The notes beneath the pieces were generated by a model. It did no database searches and was not told the DNA's origin. It worked only from the letters and a program-made list of their open reading frames with translations. A stretch of 64,000 bases of DNA from G963675935 sp963823895 (GTDB taxonomy: Bacteria > Planctomycetota > Planctomycetia > Pirellulales > Thermoguttaceae), in the NCBI GenBank assembly GCA_963823895.1, contig CAWGNG010000015.1, positions 22,186-86,185 of the forward strand. The letters run 5' to 3'. Position 1 is the stretch's first letter; each line of letters begins with the position of its first letter. The position numbers and the translations under genes were made by a program. Positions 17,718 to 28,900 of this stretch are shown in pieces.

Positions 17718-17878
17718 CAGGGCTTGTCAAGCTTGTGCTCGCGGGCAGCAACGTGGCCAGCCTGCTGGTTTTCGCCCGGATACTCGATCTCTGCACCGCA
17801 TGCGCACCGCACACGGTGACCGTACTGGAATAGAGTGGCGTCGTATTCCGATCCGCATCGCGGGCAAGTAATCGCCAT
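17663..17878 (-). CDS. Small zinc-ribbon protein
   Basis: The product is 71 aa. CPRCGSEYDATLFQYGHRVR followed by CACG forms one zinc ribbon; the remainder is hydrophilic. ATG 17878 (MAITCPRCGS) is chosen. Its 3' end overlaps the convergent fliM-like gene by about 55 bases. The function is unknown; similar CxxC mini-proteins are common in Planctomycetes. Confidence 0.55.
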   Translation of the reverse strand: MAITCPRCGSEYDATLFQYGHRVRCACGAEIEYPGENQQAGHVAAREHKLDKPCYEAASGDGGESDTAFRP

Positions 17879-17999
17879 CGTTCTACTCAATGTAATAAAA
17901 GGCCGTATCTGTCAACACGACCGCAAGCGTGCCAAATCTTGGTGGGCATTTTTCGGCGAACCGCCAAGGAATTGACGCGGCTGACGGGACAACCTTCCC

Positions 18000-20900
18000 C
18001 TACCCCCGCTTCCCCCGGGCGTAGGAGAACAGACCCCACAGGGCGGCGGCCAATAGGGCCAGGGTGGACGGCTCCGGCACTGACGTGACGCTGGCGGTGG
18101 GCAACGCCCCGGACAACTGCGGCAGACCGACGTTCGCAAGCCAGAGATCGCGATCCAACCCGTTCACCACACCATCATAGTTGGCGTCGCCCTGCTGCCA
18201 GGTGCTGCCGGTGAAAACGTTCCCCGCCCAAATCGCATAATCGCGACTGTCCACCACGCCGTCCAGGTTGAAGTCGCCCGGATACGTGGCCATCACCTTC
18301 ACCTGGTCCGTCGCAGTATTGTCGACGCACCCCAACGTCAGTCCCGTCGCCGCCGCCGTCGAATCGCGGAACTGGCCGACGTCCCAATGGCCGCCGTCGT
18401 AGCTTGCCTTCAGCAAGCTCTGGATCGTCGCGATCGGGTCGTTGCCGGCGGCGTAGTCGAAGACCAATGAGCCGGATTGGATGTCGGCGCCGCCGACGTT
18501 CAACACACAATTCTGCGCCGGGACCGAGTTCCAGCGTGCCGCCGGTAACCGTGGTGCAGCCGGTGTACGAGTTCATGCCGTTAAGAACCGCCGTGGTCGG
18601 GCCCGACTTGGTCACGCCGATGCCGCTGCCGCCCAGGTTGGCGTCGATCCGGCCGCCGCGAACGTCGTAGGCGGCGTTGCTGTTCAGCGTGCCCGTGCCT
18701 GTCAGCGTGCCGCCGCTGATCTGAAACGCCCCGATCGACGCGGAAAGCCCGCCGATGTTCAGCGTGCCGCCGTTGATCGTGTAAGGACAAGGGCTGATTA
18801 CCGCCGGGGAAGTCGGACCGGTCGGACCGGTCGGATAGGCGACTGGCGTACCCGGCAACGTCGTCGCGCCGCTGTAATCGAGCGTGCCCGCGTTGACCGT
18901 CAACCCGCCGGTGTAGTCGCCGCAGTACCAGCCGGTGAGCGTCAGCGTGCCGGGACCGCTCTTGACCAACGCCAGCAGGCCGGTGCTGGCGGCGTTGGCG
19001 GCAAGATCGCCGTTGCGGATGTGCCCGCTATACGTGCAGTCGGTGGTATTGTTGATCGTCAGCGTGCAGTTGTTGGTAATGCCGCTCTCCTGATCGGTGT
19101 TTTCGATGATGCCGCGGCCCAAATTGTCGCTGAGCCCGGCCAACGTTTGATTGTTTCCCAACAGCTCAAAATACGAGTAGCAGCCGCGCACCTCGACGAA
19201 ATTCAGCACCGCCGAGGAGGCGATTTGATTGCTGCCGTTCAGGATCAAGAAGGTGTTCCACGCCGGGTTGGTGTTCCCGCCGGAACTGATGGTCACGTTG
19301 CCGGGAATCGCGATCGCGCCGCCGCTTTTTTGCAAGTAGACCACGCCGCGGTCGATCGTGGTGTTGCCGCCGTAATTGTTGCTGGCCGAGCCGGCGATGG
19401 TGATCGACCCCGCCAGGTTCGTCAGCGCGGGCGTGGCGTTCTCCACCACCAGTCCGCCCGGTCCGCTAATCTGGCCGCTGAGGGTGAGCATGCCGTTGTT
19501 CTTGCTGTTGCCCACGTCGCTGGTGGCCGCCAGCGTGATCGGCCCGGAAAGCGTGTAGACCGCGCCGCTGCCGTCGCCGTAAAGCGCCGGCCGCACCACC
19601 CCGTCCGCCGTGCCACCGATGCCGTTTAAGGTGATCGGCGTGGAAAAGGTGCTGGTGGCCGAAGTCGCCAAATCATAACTGGCGCCGGCGGCGACGTTCA
19701 CCGCGCCGCTGCCCAGGCCGTTGACGCTCGACAGGCAAGCCGCGCCGCTGGCGATGCTCACCGTGCCGGCAAAGCCGGACAGCGAGGTGTTGCCACCCGT
19801 GCCCAGGCTACAAGTGTTCGCCCCTTGATAAATCTGCACCGTGCCCGAACCGCTGATCGGGCTGGTGCAGCCCAGATAACCGTCGGAACGGTTGAAATAC
19901 AAGGTGGCGCCAGGGCTGACGTTCACCGCGGCGGTGGAGAGGATCGAGCCGGTCACTTGCAGCGTGCCGCCGCTTACGGTTGTCGAGCCGGTGTAGGTAT
20001 TCGTGCCGCCGAGGATCAAGCTGGCCGTGCCGGTCTTGAGCAAGTTCACCTTGCCGGTGCCGGTTCCCTGCAAGCTGTTGCGGATCACCCCCAGGAACGT
20101 GCAATCGCTGGAGTTGTTGACCGTCAACAGGCTGTCGGTGTTCAGCCCGGTGTTGTTCAACAGCCCCTCGATCACCGCATTGGCGTCGCCGCTGATGCCG
20201 GAGAGCGTCTGCGAGTGCCCGTTCAGTTCCAAGCGCGAGCCGCCCAGCGGCGCGTTGAACGTCAAGAAGCACGACGAGGCGAGCTCGCCGTTGCCGTTGA
20301 GTTGCAAGACCGAGGCGTAGCCGTAGCCGGTCTCCAGCAGCGTCACGTTGCCGGGAAGGGCCAGCGCCCCGCCGGTCTTCGCCGCCACCAGCGTCCCCTG
20401 GATCGTCGTCGAGCCGCTATAGGTGTTCGACGCCGAGCCCTGCAAGTAAAGCGTCCCCTCGCCTGCTTTCAGCAACGAACCGCCCCCGACCGAGTCGCTG
20501 ATCGCCACCGGCAGCGCCGCATAGTCCGCCGTCGCGTTCGGATTGTCGGCCACGGAGATCGTCCGCGCCCCGCCGTTGAGATCGATCGGATTGAGGAAAG
20601 TCACCGTGCTGGTCCAGCGGGTCGAGCCGAACATCAACGTGCCGACGATCTGCGTGCCCGTGTTGGTCCCCCACGCCAACGTCGCGCTGCCGCCGCCGAC
20701 GTTGACCGTCAGCGGACTGGTGTAGGTGGAAAAACCGCCGCCGTTGCCGGTGAAGCAGAAGGTACCGCCGCTGCTGCCCAAGCTGCGGCTGAACGTCCCG
20801 CCCGAGACCGTCTCGTACACGCCCCCTTGCAAACTGAGGAAGCTGTTGGCCGGCAAGTTCTCCTCCAAGACCCCACCGCTGATCGTGGTGTTGCCGTTGT

Positions 20901-22895
20901 AGTTGTTGCCGCTCGAGGTCAGGCACAACACGCCGTTGCCCGTCTTGATCAACCCCGCCGTGCCGGTATTGTTGAACACCGCCCCCTGCATCGCGGTGTA
21001 GTCGGCGGCCGAGGCCGGATTGTCGTCGACGTTGATGGTGCGATCCGCCCCGTTGAGATTCACCGGATTGCGGAAGATCGTGGCGTTCAGCGAAGTGCTC
21101 GAGCCGAACATGAGCGTGCCGATGATGTTCGTGCCGGGGGTGCTGCCCCAGGTGAGCGTGCCGGCCGTGCTGCTGCCGCCGACGTTGACCGTCAACGAGC
21201 CGGCGCCGGCCGCGAACCCGCCGCCGGCGGCGGTCCATTCGAACTTGTTCGATCCTGAAGTGGCCAAACCACGCGTGAACGTGCCGGCGCTGCTGCTGTT
21301 GGACTGGTATACGCCGCCGTTGAGGGTGAGGAAGCCGCTGGGCAAACTAACCTGCAACACGCCGCCGTCGATCGAGGTTGGCCCGCTGTAGCTGGCGCTG
21401 CCCGACACGATCAGCATTCCCTGATCCGTCTTGTGGATCGTGCCACTGCCGGTGCCGCTAATGTTGCCGCTCCAGGTTCGCGTCTGACCGGCCGGCGTGT
21501 CCAAGTATACTCCGCCCGTCGAATTGCAGACCAGATTGACGGGAACCGTGCTGCTGCCGGTAGCATAGAAATTACCCGTGCCCGCGAAGGTGACGCTCCC
21601 CGGCGCCGCCCCGTTGGCATTGAGCACGCCGCCGCCGTCGATCGCGCCGCTGGTGTAGAAGTTGCCGGCGGCGTTGATCGTCAGATTGCTGACGATCGTG
21701 TGCAGGTCGCCGATGGTCAGGCTCTTGCCGCTGTCGATCGTCCAGGTTTGCGGGGTGCCGATCCAGACCGGCACGTTGAAGGCCACGCTTTCATGGGCGG
21801 TGATCCCGCCGGCGGTGACCGTCAGCGCCCCGTTGTTGACGCCGTTGAAGACGTAGCCGGTCGCCCCGGAAGCGATCGTAATGCCGTGGGCGATGACGGT
21901 GCCGTTGATGGTCATGCTGCCGCCGACGGTGTTGAACGTCGCCGCAGTTTCTTTATTCTCCCAGGCGTAGGTCGGCAGCGCGTTGCCATACTGATCGCTC
22001 CCCGACCAATTCCCTCCGCCCAGGCTCCAGGTGCCCGTTCCGCCGCCCCAGGTCACTGTCGCCATCGCGCCGGTGTAATAAACGGCCGTGTTGATCGCAA
22101 CGATGTCGCCATGAATTTCGAGGTCGCCGTAAGGAACGTCATAGTATCCGGTTCCGTCTCCGGCGGTTGCACCCCAACTATTCTTAATGATCCAGTATCC
22201 GCCGGATGGAAGACTCGCATCGTCCTGGTAGCCTTCGACTGCCACGGCATGATCGACGCCGGCCAGCGGCGGGCGATAATTCGCCAGGATATCCGCAGGG
22301 GAATTGTACAGGTCGTTCGTCGACAAGACGGCGGTCATCATCGGACCGTACATCTTCAGCATGTTCTTGATGTTTTGCGTCGTGCAAACGATTTGGCTGG
22401 CGCCCTGGATGGTATTCGGGGTTGTGGTCGTAATGACAGTCGTGTTGGCGCCTATCAACATCCGGTTTTGCCACCCTGCGGCCAAGGGCCAGAGACTGGT
22501 GGGGCCCGGCGAGAGCCAATAGTCGGGATTGGGATCGATGGGGCACTCCGTTGCAGAGACCAGGCCGTTGGTCACGGAATAGAACACGGATCCATCGCCC
22601 CATCCGCCCCACTGCGTCGGTCCGCAGCCCCACTCGACTTGCTGTTCGGAACACTCAAAATCGAAAGTGGGATCATTGCGAGTGAGTTTGTACCTCGCCT
22701 CGAACGACGCGACTCCCGAGAAGACCCAACAGGTGCCGCCGTTTTGATTCTGGACGGGCGTGTTCCAGTTTGCCCCGTTGACATTCCGCCAGTCGAAACT
22801 GTCGGCCGAGAGCGGCGCGCAGACAAGACCACGCCCACCAACATGCCGGCGATTACACCGAGAAATGAAACCTCACGAACCAGGTGCGTCCTCAT
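18000..22895 (-). CDS. Very large secreted papain-like peptidase with autotransporter-type repeats and PEP-CTERM anchor (two frameshifts)
   Basis: ATG 22895 (AAGGAG upstream) begins a signal peptide (FLGVIAGMLVGVVLS). A C1 papain-like domain follows: QNQNGGTCWVFSGVASFEAR with the catalytic Cys, ECSEQQVEWGCGPTQWGG, His in GVDHAVAVEGY and Asn in WIIKNSWGATAG. About 1,100 residues of autotransporter-associated beta-strand repeats follow (for example GTIHKTDQGMLIVSGS). Near the C-terminus are a dockerin-like pair (GDFNLDGVVDSRDY, GDANYDGVVNGLD) and PEP-CTERM anchor VPEPSTLALLAAALWG. Frame breaks are needed near 22820 (one base missing) and near 18515 (one extra base in a CCC run). Exosortase-dependent surface anchoring is inferred. 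Confidence 0.75.
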
Positions 22896-23294
22896 AAACC
22901 ACTGCTCCTTCCTGTGCAAACGGCCTGAACACAATGCGGAAGAACAAAACAACCGGCGGCCTTCTGCGGATACCGAATGCGAAGAATCCCGCCCGCTTTT
23001 GCAACTGCCATTGTAGCAAAGTGGCCCGAGATTGTCGCATTATAAACGGATTATGGTCGCAGTTGAATAGAAAGAACTTTCCCGGCTGGCTGGCAGGCAG
23101 CCGAGATGAGGTCTGGCCGGAAAAGAAAAGGCGCGTAGCAAGAACGAACCTTGCCACCAAAGCGTGGTAGGTGAAACGGGGCAGGTGGAGAAATGGAAGA
23201 AGGCGCGTTTTCTCGTTCACCGCTGCGTCACCTGGGCAGTCACGACGGTGAGCGCCAACGAGGTGGTAGTGACGAGAGGATGCCGACCACTCGA
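22896..23294. other. Gap upstream of the papain-like gene
   Basis: No gene was recognised. On the minus strand a promoter candidate lies at 23039-23067. The rest shows no clear repeat or RNA structure. Confidence 0.5.
23039..23067 (-). promoter_or_regulatory. Promoter candidate for the papain-like/PEP-CTERM gene
   Basis: Minus strand: perfect -10 TATAAT (23044-23039), 17-base spacer, weak -35 TTCAAC (23067-23062). It lies about 145 bases before the start codon at 22895. Confidence 0.4.
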
Positions 23295-24704
23295 TCAGGC
23301 GTGCAAATACACGCTCCATCCCATATAGTTCGAAAGAGCTTCACGGATGACCGCGGCCTTCTGGCTCAAATTCACGGCGACGTGATGTTCGAATCCCCGC
23401 AGGCAGATGTGTCGCATCAAGGCCTGCATATTGGGGATTTCCATGACGCCATAGCCGCCGAACGAATCGATGTCGCAATCGACAAATTTGCCTTCGCCGA
23501 CGTAGACATCGATGCCGCCGCTGGTATCTTGCGTGGCGGCGCGGCAATACGTGGCGGGACCGGCCTTGATTTTGCCGACCACGGTGCCGTAGGACACCGC
23601 TGGTCCCATGATGCTGCCGATGATCTCGTTGAAGTCCATCTTGCTCGTCTCGAAGTACGATTTGGGAAGATTGCTGCAATGGAACACCACGCACTTGTTC
23701 GGATCGTCGCCGTAGTTGTTGTTCCAGTCGAGGATCGCACTTGGAGCAGCGGAGGCGAGTTGCAGGATATACATGCTCAGCAAGCCCATCACGTCGACCT
23801 CGCACGCGCTGGGCATGAGCGATTCGCTCATCATGCTCATGAGCGTACACGGCATGATGCCGAAGAACTCTTGCAGGCTCGTCCAGCACTGGATGGCCGT
23901 TCCGTCCAGGCGTAAGTCCTTCGTCCAGCGGTCGATCACCAGGCCAAATTTCGCCATCTTCAGCAGCGATTCGTTTGGCACGCCGCCCACGGCCACGTAG
24001 TTCTTGAGCGAATCGAGTTTTTCCTTCACGGCAACGTCGTCACCGCTTAATTGAGCGACCTTGCCGAGGATCTCGGAGAGATCGACCGTTTCCACGGCGA
24101 TGCCCGACGCTTCCAGGATCTTCTCGCTGAATCGCACCGTGTTGAAGGCGCCGGTGCGGGCGCCGACGGCGCCGAAACGGACGTTGCGACGCAGCCCCTT
24201 CACGACGGCGCATACGGCGGCGAACTCGGCGAGGTCCTGAGCGAACTCGGCGGAGTTCACGCCGACCGTGTGAGATTTCGTCAAAGTATAGGGAATTCCG
24301 GCCTGATTCAGGTTGTTGCAGACGCTGATCTTGCCGCAGAAGGAGTCGCGACGCCGGGCACTGGTCATCAAGCCCACCGTGTCGGGCTCGGCATGAATCA
24401 AGACCGGCACTTTCAGGCCGGAACGCTTGATCGACTCGGCCACGCCCTTTTCATCGCCGAAATTCGGGAGTGTCACGATGATCCCGTCGATTTCGCCAGC
24501 CTTCTCGGCGAACAGGGCGGCACACTTGAGTGCATCGGCCAGTGTCTCCACCGAACCACACTTGGTCTGCGCGGGGGTCAGGGCAACCGCCTCATAGCCG
24601 CTCGTTTTTAGGACTGCCAGCAGACTCTCCCTGCCATCTTTCGCAAGCGCATCGGGAAAGAAACCTCGATTACCGACAACAACGCCAAAAGTGGACTTTT
24701 TCAT
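23295..24704 (-). CDS. L-fucose/L-arabinose isomerase family protein
   Basis: The 469-aa product resembles the FucI/AraA-fold ketol-isomerases, which interconvert aldoses and ketoses with a bivalent metal. Visible: VVGNRGFFPDALAKDGRE, DGIIVTLPNFGDEKG, RFGAVGARTGAFNTVRFSEK, CWTSLQEFFGIMPCTLMSMM, SACEVDVMGLLSMY and VFHCSNLPKSYF. ATG 24704 (MKKSTFGVVVG) is preferred to upstream in-frame ATGs. It lies 40 bases after the permease gene and probably shares its promoter, suggesting uptake and isomerisation of a sugar. The specific sugar is not deducible. Confidence 0.8.
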   Translation of the reverse strand: MKKSTFGVVVGNRGFFPDALAKDGRESLLAVLKTSGYEAVALTPAQTKCGSVETLADALKCAALFAEKAGEIDGIIVTLPNFGDEKGVAESIKRSGLKVPVLIHAEPDTVGLMTSARRRDSFCGKISVCNNLNQAGIPYTLTKSHTVGVNSAEFAQDLAEFAAVCAVVKGLRRNVRFGAVGARTGAFNTVRFSEKILEASGIAVETVDLSEILGKVAQLSGDDVAVKEKLDSLKNYVAVGGVPNESLLKMAKFGLVIDRWTKDLRLDGTAIQCWTSLQEFFGIMPCTLMSMMSESLMPSACEVDVMGLLSMYILQLASAAPSAILDWNNNYGDDPNKCVVFHCSNLPKSYFETSKMDFNEIIGSIMGPAVSYGTVVGKIKAGPATYCRAATQDTSGGIDVYVGEGKFVDCDIDSFGGYGVMEIPNMQALMRHICLRGFEHHVAVNLSQKAAVIREALSNYMGWSVYLHA

Positions 24705-24744
24705 GGTCATTTCCATTTTGAGGCAGGTGGAATATGCGACCCAA

Positions 24745-25773
24745 TCAAACGGCCAACGTAAGCAGGACGATGCCCACGAAATACGCGAGGAACATTGCCG
24801 CAATCAGCTTGGAGGTTCCCGGGGGAGCGGTCCTGAACTCTTGCCAGACAAAAACGCCCCATACGGCAGCCACCATCGTACACGATTGGACCAAGGCGTA
24901 GGAGACGGCCGCTCCGGCTGCCTTCTCGGCTAGAATGCTTGTGGACATTCCCACGCACCAGATCAAGCCGCCGAGAATACCGATCGCATGTTGTTTCAGA
25001 TCGCCTTTCGTGACGTAATCGCCGAAGGGAACCGGCTCGCCGGAGAAGGGTTTCATCATCAGCAAGGTATTGAGCGCGAAGTTCGACACGACCAAGCCCA
25101 CAGCGAACATGACCACTGCGGTGTAGGGGCTGAGCTTGCCGGCTTCAAGGGCGCCGGCAGCGAGAGTGGGAAAGGCCTTGTCGGGACCGGTCGCGGCCAT
25201 GGACGCCGATACCAGCAGGAAGAAGAAGGCGCCGAAAATGCCCGCCGCTAAGGATACTACTATGCCCTTGATCGGAGTTTTCTGTCCTTGCGACGGCATT
25301 CGCTTGTAGGCCAAGGCACACAGCAGTACCGCGAACACGATCGCCGCCACGCCGCCGAAAACCAGGAGGGCTTCACCCTTTGGCTGGCGGATATAGTTCA
25401 CCGTGGTGCCCAGTGCGGAGGCCAACCCCACGCCGATCGGAAACGCGACGGCAATGCCGGCAATGTCGACGCCGCTGACCAACAGTAGGTTATAGCAGTT
25501 GAAGATGACGCCGCCGAGGACTGCCATTCCCAGGGCAGCGGGGGTCGCCTGGCGAAGATCGTCGGCGAAACTTCGCCCGGCCGAGCCGTTGCTCCCCAGC
25601 GTTAGAGCCACGATCAGGGCGAACAACAGCACGCCCACCGCGTAGTCCCAGTAGAAGAGCTGGAACTTCCACTCCTTGTTGACCAGCTTGAGCGTGTTGG
25701 GCCATGAGCCCCAGGCCAACATGCCGAGAAAGCACAGGGCAACCGCAACCGCGTACGAATTAATCACTACCAT
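24745..25773 (-). CDS. GRP/RhaT-like sugar permease (drug/metabolite transporter superfamily)
   Basis: The 342-aa product has about ten predicted membrane helices and starts VINSYAVAVALCFLGMLAWG. FNCYNLLLVSGVDIAG and AVAFPIGVGLASALGT match glucose/ribose porter-type (GlcU, RbsU, RhaT) proteins. The start ATG 25773 has GGAGG upstream. Adjacent to the sugar isomerase gene, it is probably the uptake system for that isomerase's substrate (inference). Confidence 0.75.
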   Translation of the reverse strand: MVVINSYAVAVALCFLGMLAWGSWPNTLKLVNKEWKFQLFYWDYAVGVLLFALIVALTLGSNGSAGRSFADDLRQATPAALGMAVLGGVIFNCYNLLLVSGVDIAGIAVAFPIGVGLASALGTTVNYIRQPKGEALLVFGGVAAIVFAVLLCALAYKRMPSQGQKTPIKGIVVSLAAGIFGAFFFLLVSASMAATGPDKAFPTLAAGALEAGKLSPYTAVVMFAVGLVVSNFALNTLLMMKPFSGEPVPFGDYVTKGDLKQHAIGILGGLIWCVGMSTSILAEKAAGAAVSYALVQSCTMVAAVWGVFVWQEFRTAPPGTSKLIAAMFLAYFVGIVLLTLAV

Positions 25774-25820
25774 CGCGCGTCCTCCCGTCGGCCGTGATCA
25801 CCCCAAAGATCGCGCCTCCT

Positions 25821-25849
25821 ATTCTGTGGATGCAAAATGTTGTTGTCAA
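25821..25849 (-). promoter_or_regulatory. Sigma70-like promoter for the permease-isomerase operon
   Basis: Minus strand: perfect -35 TTGACA (25849-25844), 17-base spacer and -10 CAGAAT (25826-25821, 4 of 6). It lies about 50 bases upstream of the permease start and in the divergent gap with mfd. Confidence 0.5.
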
Positions 25850-25920
25850 GTAACTGACGGAGCTCGACCCTTTGCCGTCTTTCTTCGGATCGACCGATCG
25901 GCTACAATCCTAGTAGCTAT

Positions 25921-28900
25921 ATGACCGACGCGGAGGGAGCCGTTACCGCGGCCGACCGGTTGTTGGAACTGGCCGGGCGTCTGGAGCGACAAGAGGGCTT
26001 CGCCGAGGTCGTCGAGAGTTTGCGCGGGGGCCACGCGGCGACTTTGGACGGAGTCTGGGGGTTGTCGTGCGCGCTGGCGGCGGCGGCGTTTGCCGCTCAT
26101 GTGCCCGCCGCGTTGGTGGTCATCTGCCCGACCGTCGAACAGGCCGATGAACTGGTCGACGACCTGGCCCTGTTCACGCGGATCGTCCCCGAGCGGTTTC
26201 CGGCCTCAGAATCGCTCAACGCGGCCGAACGCGACGAAGTCTTCGGCCAGCGGCTGCATCTGCTCAAACTGCTGAGCACTCCCGACGATTCGCCGAAGCT
26301 CGTGGTGGCGAGCATCCAGAGCCTGCTGCAACCGTCGCCCAGCCGTGAGACGCTGGAAGGGCAGACGCGGCGGCTCCGCCGCGGCGGGACGATGGCGGTG
26401 GAGGAATTGACGCGCTGGCTAGTCGAGAACGGGCTGGTCGGCACGCCGGCGGTCGAACTGCCCGGCGAGTTTTCGCTCCGCGGCGGGATCGTCGATATCT
26501 TCGCCCCAGACTGGGACTGGCCGGTGCGGGTCGAGTTCTTCGGCGACGAAATCGAGTCGATTCGGCGGTTCGAGATTTCCAGCCAGCGGAGCCTGGAGCC
26601 GCTAGAGGCGATCGACGTGACGATCGTCGGCCAGAGCTCGCTCGACCGCGCCCATCTGAGCGACTATCTGCCGGCGGGAAGTTGGTTCCTGCTCTTGGAG
26701 CCGATGGAGTTGGAGCAGCAGGGGCGGCAGTATTTGGAGCGGATGGACGGGGGAGAGGGGAGAGAGGAGAGGGGAGAGGGGGGAGGGGGGAATGATGAAT
26801 TACACGACCGGCCCCAGCCCATTCATCATTCATCATTCATCACTCATCATTCATCCTTCCACACCGTCTCAGATGTCCTCGAGCAGGCGTTTCGCTTTCC
26901 GTCGGTGGCGGCGTCGGCGGTGGCGGCGGCGTCGCTGGAAACGACCTGCCGGCTGAAGATCGAATCGGTCGAACGATTCAGCGGCGACATCAACCGCGTC
27001 CGCGACGAATTGGACGAGGCCGGCATGGGCCAAGACGTGTTCGTCGTCTGCCAGACCGAAGCGGAAGCGCGGCGGCTGGCCGATCTGTTCGCCGCGACGC
27101 TGGCCGCGCAGGAGGGCCGACTGCGGTTCCCCGTCGGCACGTTGCACAGCGGCTTCCGGATGGTACACGATCGGATCGTGCTCCTCAGCAGCGGCGAATT
27201 GTTCCATCGCACCGATCTGCGTCGCCCTTCGCATCGCCGGCTAACGCGAATCATCGACAGTTTCCTCGAACTGCGCGAGGGCGATCTCGTGGTTCACGTC
27301 GGCCACGGCATCGCCCGCTACCGTGGGCTGAAACTGCTGGAGAAGAACGGCCAGGTCGAGGAGCATCTCGAATTGGAGTTCGCCGGGCGGACGAAGCTCT
27401 ACGTGCCCGCCACGCGGATCGGGCTGGTGCAGAAATACGTGGGCGGAACGAAGAGCCGGCCCACCCTGGCCAAACTCGGCGGCCGGCTTTGGGAACGGCA
27501 AAAAGACCGCGTCAGCGAGGCGGTCGTCGATCTGGCGGCCGACATGCTCGAATTGCAGGCGGCGCGCTCCTCGCGGCCGGGCATCGCCTATCCCACCGAC
27601 ACCGAATGGCAGAGCGAGTTCGACGCCTCATTTCCCTATCACGAAACGCCCGACCAGTTGACCACGATCGATGCGATCAAGCACGACATGTGCCTGTCGC
27701 GGCCGATGGATCGGCTGCTGTGCGGCGACGTGGGCTATGGCAAGACGGAACTGGCGATGCGGGCGGCGTTCAAGGTCGTCGATGCCGGCTACCAGGCGGC
27801 GGTGCTCGTGCCCACGACGCTGCTGTGCGAGCAGCACCAGCGGACATTCGCCGCCCGCATGGCGGAGTTTCCTTTCGAGATTGCCGCATTGTCACGGTTC
27901 GCCTCGCGGCGGCAGCAGAACGAGATCATCCGCCGGCTGGCCGAGGGCTCGATCGACATCGTTATCGGCACGCACCGACTCGCCCAGCCGGACGTGAAAT
28001 TCCACAACCTGGGGCTGGTGGTGATCGATGAGGAGCAGCGGTTCGGCGTCGAGGTGAAGGAGCGGCTCAAGGCGCTGCGGCAGACGGTCGACGTGCTGAC
28101 GATGACCGCCACGCCCATCCCGCGAACGCTGCACATGGGCCTGCTGGGGTTGCGCGACATTTCGAACCTGGAAACGCCGCCGGAAGATCGCCTGGCCGTC
28201 GAGACCCGCGTCGCTCGCTTCGATCCCGAGTTGATCCGCCACGCCGTACTGCGCGAATTGAACCGCAACGGACAGATATTCTTCGTCCACAATCGCGTCG
28301 AGGACATCGAAATCGTCGCGCGGCGGCTGCGGCAGATCCTGCCCGAGGCGCGGCTGGCCGTCGCCCACGGGCAGATGCACGAGGACGATCTGGAAAAGGT
28401 GATGATCGGCTTCATCGACCGCCGCTACGACCTGCTGCTGGCCACGACGATCATCGAAAGCGGCCTCGACATTCCCAACGCGAACACGATCTTCATCGAC
28501 GAGGCCGACCGCTACGGCTTGGCCGATCTGCACCAGCTTCGCGGCCGCGTGGGGCGATACAAGCACCGGGCGTATTGCTGCCTGCTGATCGATCCGAATA
28601 AGAATCTCACGCCCAGCGCCGCCAGGCGTCTGCACGCGATCGAGGAGTTCAGCGACATGGGCGCCGGTTTTGCCATCGCCATGCGCGACCTGGAGATTCG
28701 CGGGGCGGGCAATATCCTCGGCTCGGAGCAGAGCGGGCACATCGCCACGATCGGTTACGAACTGTATTGCGACCTGTTGGAGCAGGCAGTGCGGCGGCTG
28801 AAGCAGTTGCCGCCGAAGACGTCGATCGAGGTCGATGTCGATCTGCCCGGCGAAGGCTATATTCCGCGGGCTTATGTGCCCGATATGCGGCTGAAGATCG

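Noticed and set aside
22934..23170. 78-aa open frame upstream of the papain-like gene
   Set aside because: No ribosome site, domain or compositional support; it overlaps the promoter candidate of the opposite gene.
26820..26865. CRISPR-like ATTCATC repeat array in mfd
   Set aside because: Units are about 10 bases, have no unique spacers and are read in frame within a conserved gene.
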